Assembly: GCA_004296785.1 (NCBI GenBank)
Contig: SCVU01000207.1
Coordinates: forward strand, 1-6,180
Source of the DNA: Planctomycetota bacterium
GTDB lineage: Bacteria; Planctomycetota; UBA1135; GCA-002686595
DNA: 6,180 nt
Direction: 5' to 3'
A model generated the notes under the pieces. That model saw only the letters and a list, made by a program, of their open reading frames with translations, was not told the DNA's origin and did no database searches. The position numbers were made by a program, and so were the translations under genes. Of this stretch, positions 1 through 6,180 are shown piece after piece (the first letter of the stretch is position 1; each line of letters starts with the position of its first letter).

Positions 1-985
1 TGCGCGCCTGACTGAAGATGATGATCTCGCCGACGAGCCCGAACCCGACGATCTGCACGCCGAGCACGCACAGCATCACGCCGACGAAGAACAGCGGCTG
101 GCCGGCGACCGGTTCGGCGTGCCAATACTTGCGCCACGCGAGGTAGGCGCCGACCGACATGCCGGCCAGCATGAACAGCCCGCCGACGGTGCCGAAGAAG
201 CGCAGCGGCTTCAGCGTGAACTTGGTCAGGAACATCACCGCGAGCACGTCGAGCACGCGCCGCGCGTAGACGCCGAGGCCGAAGAAGCCCGCCGCGCCCC
301 ACTCCTTCAGGTGGCGGACCTTGACCTCTTGGATCTTGTACCCCTGGCGGAACGCGAGCACCGGCAGGAAGCGGTACATGTCGCCGTAGATCGCGACGTC
401 CTCGAGCACCTCGCGGCGGATCGCGCGGAAGTAGCAATTGAGGTCGTGGAACGGCCCGCGGATGATCAGCCGGATCAGGCCGTTGAACATCGCCGACTGC
501 ATGCGGTTGAGCAGCGGGTCCACGCGCGGGTGGCGCCACGGCGTCACGAAGTCGGCGCCGCCGTCGAGCGCGGCGAGCATCGCGCGCAGCTCGTGCGGAT
601 CGACCTGCACGTACTGCGGCGAGGTCACGATGTAGCGGCCGCGCGCGCGCTCGACGGCGGCCGACAGGCACACCGATTCGCCGAACGCGTTCTTGAAGCT
701 GATCGTGCGCACCGAGGAGCCGAAGCGCTTGCGCAGCGCCTGCGCGCTCTGCCACGCGGCGCCGGTCACGCCGTCGAACACGTACAGGATCTCGAAGCTG
801 CGGCCGGCGCGCTCGAGCTCGGCCGACAGCGCGAGCGCGACGTCCTCGACCTCGGCCGAGGGGCTCTGCACGGGCACGACGACGCTGACGTCGAGCGGCG
901 CGCGCGACGCCGCCTCGACCGAACCGTCCTCCAGCGCGAGGGGCGGTTGCGGCGCGGCGTGCGCGGCGGTGGCGGGACTCGTCAT
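1..985 (-). CDS. GT2-fold membrane glycosyltransferase-like protein lacking the DXD site (3' end off window)
   Basis: An open frame of 328 codons starts at ATG (985-983) and runs off the left edge without a stop. It has the layout of polyprenyl-phosphate GT2 transferases (DPM1/GtrB/ArnC type): a GT-A-like domain at about residues 31-240, then two hydrophobic segments at about 263-283 and 298-324. It aligns without gaps to its upstream neighbour around the active site. There the neighbour's TLDGDLQNDP is replaced by TSPQYVQVDP (121-130), so both Asp of the DXD become Pro123 and Tyr125. The first strand reads VPVQSP (37-42) instead of VPIFNE, and YVDDRSTD becomes YVFDGVTG (68-75). The C-terminal half is conserved: HDLNCYFRA (180-188), YRFLPVL (204-210), KFTLKPLRFFG (255-265). 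The start lies 2 nt past the upstream stop with no clear Shine-Dalgarno, suggesting translational coupling. Fold is confident; transferase activity is doubtful. It may be a pseudoenzyme partner or a variant using different residues. Confidence 0.85.
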   Translation of the reverse strand, partial: MTSPATAAHAAPQPPLALEDGSVEAASRAPLDVSVVVPVQSPSAEVEDVALALSAELERAGRSFEILYVFDGVTGAAWQSAQALRKRFGSSVRTISFKNAFGESVCLSAAVERARGRYIVTSPQYVQVDPHELRAMLAALDGGADFVTPWRHPRVDPLLNRMQSAMFNGLIRLIIRGPFHDLNCYFRAIRREVLEDVAIYGDMYRFLPVLAFRQGYKIQEVKVRHLKEWGAAGFFGLGVYARRVLDVLAVMFLTKFTLKPLRFFGTVGGLFMLAGMSVGAYLAWRKYWHAEPVAGQPLFFVGVMLCVLGVQIVGFGLVGEIIIFSQAR

Positions 986-987
986 CG

Positions 988-1989
988 TCAGTGCAGTTCG
1001 TTGAGCAGTCGGTTGAGCGTGCTGCGCCGGTGCATGCCGCTGGCCGACACGGCCAGCTCGGCCAGCAGCCCGAGCATCGCGAAGTAGAGCACGAACGTGA
1101 TGCCGAGCAGGCAGATCGAGAGCACCGACGCGCCCCACTGCTCGGGGCTGCCGAAGTTGCCCGGCGCGTAGTGGAAGCTCAGCGACGCGAGCAGCGCGAA
1201 GAACACGAACAGCCCGAGGAAGCACAGCGACAACAGCCCGAAGTAGTGCAGCGGCCGCTGCGAGAACTGCGAGATCATCTTGATCGTCAGCAGGTCGAGC
1301 GCGACGCGCACCATGCGGCCGAGGCCGTACTTGCTGTGGCCGTACAGCCGCGGGCGGTGGTTGACGACCATCTCGGTCACGCGCGCGCCGCTGCCGCGCG
1401 ACATCACGGGCAGGAAGCGGTGCTGCTCGGCGTAGATCGGCAGCCGCTTGACGACCTCGGCGCGGAACGCCTTGAGCGTGCAGCCGGTGTCGTGGATCGG
1501 CACGCCCGTGACCCACGCGATCAGGCGGTTGGCGGCCAGCGACGGCAGCCGGCGCACGACGAAGCTGTCGTGGCGCTTCTTGCGCCAGCCCGCGACGACG
1601 TCGTAGCCGTCGGCGAGGCGCGCGACCAGCGCCGGGATGTCCGCCGGGTCGTTCTGCAGGTCGCCGTCGAGCGTGACCACGATCGAGCCGCGCGCCGCGT
1701 CGAAGCCGGCGGCCAGCGCCGCGGTCTGCCCGTAGTTGCGCCGGAATCGCACGATCCGCACGCGCGGATCGCCGCGCCGCAGCTCCTGCATCACGCGCAG
1801 CGAGCCGTCGGTCGAGCGGTCGTCGACGTACACGATCTCCGCCGGATCGCTCATCCGCGCCAGCGCGGCCGCGATCTGGGCGTGCAGCAACGGCAGGTTC
1901 TCCTGCTCGTTGAAGATCGGCACGACGATCGACACGCGCGGGGTGGGCGGACGCTCCATGCAGCGGGACTCGCCGCGCATTGTCGGCAC
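988..1989 (-). CDS. Canonical membrane-anchored GT2 glycosyltransferase (polyprenyl-phosphate sugar transferase type)
   Basis: This 333-aa protein, read from GTG at 1989, has the usual length for DPM1/GtrB/ArnC-type enzymes, which transfer a sugar from a nucleotide donor to a polyprenyl phosphate on the cytoplasmic membrane face. Visible motifs: VSIVVPIFNEQENL (19-32), VDDRSTDGS (55-63), the metal-binding DGDLQ with D108 and D110, HDTGCTLKAFR (166-176), HRFLPV (190-195) and GHSKYG (217-222). Two membrane segments follow at about 249-271 and 288-313. The frame stays open upstream to 2493, but that extension runs antisense through the sigma-54 regulator, is Ser/Ala/Arg-rich and shows no domain. 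GTG 1989 has GGAGG seven bases upstream. ATG 1980 (330 aa) and ATG 1959 (323 aa) are alternatives without well-spaced sites. It leads an operon with the degenerate GT2 gene after a 2-nt gap. Donor and acceptor cannot be told from sequence. Confidence 0.93.
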   Translation of the reverse strand: MPTMRGESRCMERPPTPRVSIVVPIFNEQENLPLLHAQIAAALARMSDPAEIVYVDDRSTDGSLRVMQELRRGDPRVRIVRFRRNYGQTAALAAGFDAARGSIVVTLDGDLQNDPADIPALVARLADGYDVVAGWRKKRHDSFVVRRLPSLAANRLIAWVTGVPIHDTGCTLKAFRAEVVKRLPIYAEQHRFLPVMSRGSGARVTEMVVNHRPRLYGHSKYGLGRMVRVALDLLTIKMISQFSQRPLHYFGLLSLCFLGLFVFFALLASLSFHYAPGNFGSPEQWGASVLSICLLGITFVLYFAMLGLLAELAVSASGMHRRSTLNRLLNELH

Positions 1990-1996
1990 GAAACCG

Positions 1997-2001
1997 CCTC
2001 C
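1997..2001 (-). promoter_or_regulatory. Shine-Dalgarno GGAGG for the GT2 gene
   Basis: On the minus strand GGAGG is followed by a 7-nt spacer (cggtttc) and then GTG at 1989-1987. The nearest ATG (1980) would lie 16 nt away and the next (1959) 37 nt away, so this site decides for the GTG start. Confidence 0.65.
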
Positions 2002-2057
2002 GGGCAAAGGATTCGTGCGTCGCAAGCGGCGCAACGCGTTCAAGGCGCGCGACGATC

Positions 2058-2077
2058 GGGTCGAAAAAAGGCGACCC
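2058..2077. repeat. 6-bp perfect inverted repeat with an A-rich 8-nt loop
   Basis: GGGTCG (2058-2063) and CGACCC (2072-2077) are exact reverse complements around the loop aaaaaagg. The element ends 27 bp before the regulator ATG, inside the divergent spacer. It could be an operator for either unit or a hairpin in the regulator's 5' leader. A 6-bp palindrome can arise by chance in such G+C-rich DNA; its place in the spacer and the A tract make it worth marking. Confidence 0.35.
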
Positions 2078-2104
2078 CCTACGACGCGCCCCCCCGCCCG
2101 CACC

Positions 2105-3463
<1,359 letters not shown>

Positions 3464-3469
3464 GTGTCG

Positions 3470-3491
3470 CGCGCGTGTCACATCACGCGCG
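3470..3491. repeat. 8-bp perfect inverted repeat after the regulator stop codon
   Basis: CGCGCGTG (3470-3477) and CACGCGCG (3484-3491) are exact reverse complements around the 6-nt loop tcacat. A further direct copy of GCGCGTG follows at 3492-3498. The repeat starts 6 nt after the regulator stop. As RNA it would form a strong hairpin, but no U-tract follows, so it is not a classic intrinsic terminator. As DNA it could be a binding site for a dimeric regulator, for example the Fis-type helix-turn-helix protein encoded just upstream. Confidence 0.5.
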
Positions 3492-3571
3492 GCGCGTGCT
3501 TGTTCCACCGCCCGCGACACGCCAATCTGGTGCGCATGCTCGCACCCGCCGCCCCCGCGCCGCGCGGATCC

Positions 3572-3575
3572 GGAG
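3572..3575 (+). promoter_or_regulatory. Shine-Dalgarno GGAG for the TPR gene
   Basis: GGAG is followed by a 7-nt spacer (ccgctgc) and TTG at 3583-3585, the same spacing as for the GTG-started GT2 gene. No in-frame ATG lies upstream within the spacer; the first in-frame ATG downstream (3625) falls inside the membrane helix. The site therefore decides for the TTG start. Confidence 0.65.
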
Positions 3576-3582
3576 CCGCTGC

Positions 3583-6180
3583 TTGACGCGCGGCACCTGG
3601 CTCCTGCTGATCGTCGCGATCGCCATGCTCGCCGCGCTCGTCGGCGTCTGGAACGGCGGTCGTTCGCAGAACGCGCTCGCGCTCGTCGAGAGCGCGCGGA
3701 CGCGGATGGAGAGCCACGGCTCCGTCGCGACGCCCGACGAGGCCAACCCGGACGCCTACCCGAACGCGATGCGCGAGCTCGACCTCGCGGTGCAGATGGC
3801 CGAGGCCGGCGGCGACGCGATCGCCGCGCGCGCGGCGCTCGAGTACCGCGCCGAGCTGCTCGAGGCGCGCGGCGCGCGCGGCCAGGCGGCGCTCGACTAC
3901 GAGCGGCTGCTGCAGGCCTACGCGAGCGGCGACCTCGACCTGCTCGGCAAGCTCGCGCGCTGCCGGCTCGCGCTCGGCGACCGCGCCAGCGCGCTCGAGC
4001 TGTGCGAGCGGATCCTCGCGCTCGAGCCCGCCAATGCCGAGGCCGCCGCGCTGCGCGGCCAGGTGCTGTTCCAGGAGGGCCTGACCTGGCTCGAATCAGC
4101 GCAGCGGCTGCTCGACGAGGAACTCTCGCGCGACGATGCCGAGCGCGGCTTCGCATTGGCCGAGCGCATCGCCGCGCTCGATCCGAAGGACCCGCTGCGC
4201 CCGGCGCTGCTGCACGATCTGCACGTGCTGTTCCCCGTCGCGCGCGCGGCGGCCGCCGACAAGGTCGGCGAGCTGATCGGCCAGGTCTCCGACCACTGGG
4301 TGCAGGCGCGCGGCGCGTTCGCCGGTTCGTTCGAGCGCTCGGTGCGACCCGACGCGGTCTACGGCCTGATCGACATCCTGTACCGCTCGGGGCGGCTGAT
4401 CGAGGCGGTCGACTTCGGCCTCGTCGCGCGCAACCTGCCCGATGCGTTCGACCCGCAGGTGCTGCAGATCCTCGCGCTGTCGATGAACGCGCTCGGCCGG
4501 CCGAAGGTCGCGAGCAAGCTCGTCGGCGAGGCGCCGGACGCCGACCAGGGACTGCCGTTCGAGTTCCGCGTGCGACTGCTGAAGATCCTCTACGACGCGA
4601 AGCTGTGGAGCCGCATGGGGATCGTCGGCTGGCACCTGCACGAGTTCGAACCGCTGCCGGAGATCGGCGAGCGCGCGAAGTCCTACGGCGACTTCTACCA
4701 GGGGCTCGCCGAGGTCCGCGACAAGCTGTACGCGCAGGGGCACGCGCTGCTCGAGCGCTACATCGGCGGACGCGCGCTCGAGCCATTCCCCGGCGCGCTC
4801 GCGGTCGCCTGGGGCGCGATCGCCGATGCCGAGCGCGCGTTCCAGCGCCCGCTCGCCGAGCGCAGCGCGATCGAGGCCTCGATCTCGCTCGACCCCAAGC
4901 TCTCCGGCGACATCTGGCTGCGCCTCGCGGAGCTGCAGCAAGAGGCGCAGGACCCGGCCTCGAACATCGAGCGCAGCCTCGCGCAGGCGATCGTGTTGTT
5001 GCCCGAGCGCGCGGGCACGCTCGTGCCGCGCTGGCGCGAGGCCGGCGCCAAGGCGCTGATCGAGCAGCAGCGCGACACGCAGCTCGTGTGGGAAGAGCTG
5101 CGCCGCGACAGCCGCTGGTACCCGGAGCGCGAGTCCTCCGCGTACGAGCGGCTCGAGCTCGCGCGCCGAGCGCTCGACGTCGGCGCGGCCGCCGGCGCGT
5201 TCGAGGCCTGCGAGAGCGTGCTCGCGGACTACGCGGACTTCCTGCCGGCGCTCGATCTCGCGATCGAGGCGCAGCTCGAGCTGCGGCGCCACGGGCGCGC
5301 GGCCGAGCTGATGCTGCGCCGGCTCGCGCGCGCGGGCAACGACTCCGCAGTGCTCGGCCTGCTGCGCGCGATGCCGATCGGCGAGCTCAAGCGCAAGCAG
5401 GTGCTCGAGCTGATGCGCGCCGACCCGCGCTACTCCGGCATCCTCGCGCTCGGCCGCTACCAGGTCGAGCGCGGCGGCGGCGAGCGCGTGCTGAACGGCC
5501 TGCAGTTCCTCGGCTTCGACGAGCTGCGCGACGACGGCCGGCTGCTGGCCGCGCGCATCCTGATCAATCTCAGCCGCGACGCCGAGGCGCTGCCGCTGCT
5601 CGCACAGATCGCGAGCGCCTCGCCGCTGCAGAGCCAGGCGCTGCGGCTGCGCCTGGAGATCGCGTCGCGCGCGCAGGACCGCGCGGCGATGGACGCGGCG
5701 CTGGCCGAGATGCGCGCGCAGGAGCGCCTCGACCCGCAGGAACTGCTGCCGGCGGCGCGCGCGCTGTACGCGGAGGGCCGGCTCGACGACGCACTCGCGC
5801 TGAGCGCGATCCTCGACGAGTCCGCGTCGACTCGCGGCGCCGATGCGCTGCTGATGCGCGCGCAACTCGAACTGCTGCTCGAACGCCGCACCGAGGCGCG
5901 CGAGAGCTTCGAGCGGCTGCGCGCGCTGACCGACAGCGGCGCGGCCGAGCTCGGCCTGCTGATGCTCGACATCGACGCGCGCGCGTGGACCGACGTGCCG
6001 CCGCGGATCGATCAGCTCGCGCAGACGCGCGCGTCGGATTCCGCGCTGTCGCACTGCTGCCGGCTCGCGCTCGCCGAGCGCCTCGACGAGGCGCGCGCGC
6101 TCGTGCTCGAGCAGATCGCCCCGGCCGAAGGCAAGCCCGCCGCGGCGCCGGAGTGGACGCTGCTCGCGGGCGCGCTCGCG
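3583..6180 (+). CDS. Large membrane-anchored TPR-like repeat protein (3' end off window)
   Basis: The frame is open from TTG 3583 to the right edge: 866 codons, no stop. Residues 5-23 (TWLLLIVAIAMLAALVGVW) form one hydrophobic helix after MTRG, with Arg27 after it and no lipobox Cys, so it looks like an uncleaved N-terminal anchor with the rest probably periplasmic. The remainder is almost wholly amphipathic helices rich in Ala, Leu, Glu and Arg. A clear TPR lies at about 118-151, with Gly132-Asp133 at the turn and ALEP (146-149) at the end. More TPR-like helix pairs lie at about 436-480, 520-590 and 684-790. Residues 230-430 are helical but fit the consensus poorly (for example DHWVQARG at 237 and LWSRMG at 341). 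No catalytic motif is visible. Such solenoids scaffold protein complexes, including polysaccharide synthesis and export machines. The start rests on a GGAG site 7 nt upstream. It follows the sigma-54 regulator by 119 bp and may be its partner or target. The specific function is not recognisable. Confidence 0.85.
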   Translation, partial: MTRGTWLLLIVAIAMLAALVGVWNGGRSQNALALVESARTRMESHGSVATPDEANPDAYPNAMRELDLAVQMAEAGGDAIAARAALEYRAELLEARGARGQAALDYERLLQAYASGDLDLLGKLARCRLALGDRASALELCERILALEPANAEAAALRGQVLFQEGLTWLESAQRLLDEELSRDDAERGFALAERIAALDPKDPLRPALLHDLHVLFPVARAAAADKVGELIGQVSDHWVQARGAFAGSFERSVRPDAVYGLIDILYRSGRLIEAVDFGLVARNLPDAFDPQVLQILALSMNALGRPKVASKLVGEAPDADQGLPFEFRVRLLKILYDAKLWSRMGIVGWHLHEFEPLPEIGERAKSYGDFYQGLAEVRDKLYAQGHALLERYIGGRALEPFPGALAVAWGAIADAERAFQRPLAERSAIEASISLDPKLSGDIWLRLAELQQEAQDPASNIERSLAQAIVLLPERAGTLVPRWREAGAKALIEQQRDTQLVWEELRRDSRWYPERESSAYERLELARRALDVGAAAGAFEACESVLADYADFLPALDLAIEAQLELRRHGRAAELMLRRLARAGNDSAVLGLLRAMPIGELKRKQVLELMRADPRYSGILALGRYQVERGGGERVLNGLQFLGFDELRDDGRLLAARILINLSRDAEALPLLAQIASASPLQSQALRLRLEIASRAQDRAAMDAALAEMRAQERLDPQELLPAARALYAEGRLDDALALSAILDESASTRGADALLMRAQLELLLERRTEARESFERLRALTDSGAAELGLLMLDIDARAWTDVPPRIDQLAQTRASDSALSHCCRLALAERLDEARALVLEQIAPAEGKPAAAPEWTLLAGALA

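Larger units (their letters stand above)
1990..2104. promoter_or_regulatory. Divergent intergenic region between the GT2 operon and the sigma-54 regulator
   Basis: This 115-bp spacer must hold the start signals for both divergent units unless either is read from farther away. It is less G+C-saturated than its flanks and contains an A6 tract (2064-2069) inside a small inverted repeat, and the GGAGG site of the GT2 gene. I find no convincing -35/-10 pair and no sigma-54 element with GG and GC in correct spacing on either strand. The run of C residues at 2084-2098 directly before the regulator start contains no Shine-Dalgarno, so that gene may be weakly translated or use an unusual initiation region. 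Confidence 0.4.
3464..3582 (+). promoter_or_regulatory. Intergenic region before the TPR gene
   Basis: This 119-bp spacer between two co-directional genes holds an 8-bp inverted repeat just after the regulator stop, a third copy of its half-site, and the ribosome-binding site of the TPR gene. Its relatively A+T-rich patch (3499-3528) has TTGTTC and CAATCT 17 bp apart, a poor match to a housekeeping promoter. A GG/GC pair near 3529-3543 has 11 rather than 10 bases between its elements, so it does not qualify as a sigma-54 promoter. The length permits a separate promoter for the TPR gene, but read-through from the regulator is equally possible. Confidence 0.35.

Noticed and set aside
119..1087. 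A 322-codon plus-strand frame opposite the degenerate GT2 gene
   Set aside because: The product is His/Arg/Ala/Glu-rich low-complexity sequence, while the minus strand encodes a recognisable GT2 fold with membrane helices.
1985..1998. GGCAC element in the divergent spacer as a sigma-54 -24 box
   Set aside because: At the required distance the bases are CC instead of GC, and the -12 TT is absent.
1736..2104. Upstream extension of the sigma-54 regulator by 123 codons
   Set aside because: It lies antisense to the GT2 catalytic domain and through the intergenic spacer. The peptide is basic and domain-free, and the receiver begins directly at ATG 2105. A GTG at 2015 with a nearby AAAGG is possible but adds only Arg-rich sequence.
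3500..3528. Possible sigma-70-type promoter TTGTTC, 17 bp, CAATCT
   Set aside because: The spacing is right, but only three bases of the -35 and two of the -10 match consensus; not enough to list as a promoter without transcript data.
3528..3543. Possible sigma-54 promoter (TGG ... GC) upstream of the TPR gene
   Set aside because: The GG and GC elements are separated by 11 bases, not 10, and the rest matches poorly, so the spacing rule for sigma-54 fails.
4096..6054. A 652-codon open frame on the minus strand opposite the TPR gene
   Set aside because: Its product is Arg/Glu/Ala/Leu-rich with no domain or fold pattern. Stop codons are rare in every frame of DNA this G+C-rich, and the plus-strand frame has a membrane helix, TPR motifs and a ribosome-binding site.

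Overview
The window is extremely G+C-rich (well above 70% by eye), nearly fully coding, and uses GTG and TTG starts behind GGAGG/GGAG ribosome-binding sites. It holds a sigma-54-type activator, membrane-associated family 2 glycosyltransferases and a long helical-repeat protein. This points to a high-GC Gram-negative-type bacterium; Myxococcota, Planctomycetota and related environmental lineages are plausible. Nothing here fixes the phylum: there is no rRNA or tRNA, and no gene I recognise as lineage-specific.

Layout. Positions 1-1989 (minus strand) carry a two-gene operon. The upstream gene (988-1989) is a canonical polyprenyl-phosphate-type GT2 glycosyltransferase with a catalytic cytoplasmic domain and two C-terminal membrane helices. 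Two bases after its stop comes a second GT2-fold protein (1-985, cut by the left edge). It keeps the fold-defining C-terminal half and the membrane segments, but every acidic signature of the nucleotide-sugar/metal site has been replaced. A 115-bp divergent spacer (1990-2104) separates this operon from the plus strand.

Positions 2105-3463 (plus) encode a complete 452-aa sigma-54 activator. It has a degenerate receiver-like domain, an intact AAA+ core with the GAFTGA loop, and a Fis-type helix-turn-helix. A 119-bp spacer with an 8-bp perfect inverted repeat follows. The last gene (3583-6180, plus, open at the right edge) is a large TPR-like alpha-solenoid protein with one N-terminal membrane anchor and a TTG start.

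How they may work together (inference). A sigma-54 activator beside a long anchored TPR protein, and divergent from lipid-linked sugar transferases, resembles gene neighbourhoods for envelope or exported polysaccharide, including the regulator-plus-TPR arrangement of exosortase-linked loci. No polymerase, exporter or exosortase lies in the window, so this remains a hypothesis. The main points of interest are two apparent loss-of-signature domains on either side of the divergent spacer: a glycosyltransferase without its DXD site and a receiver without its acidic pair and lysine.
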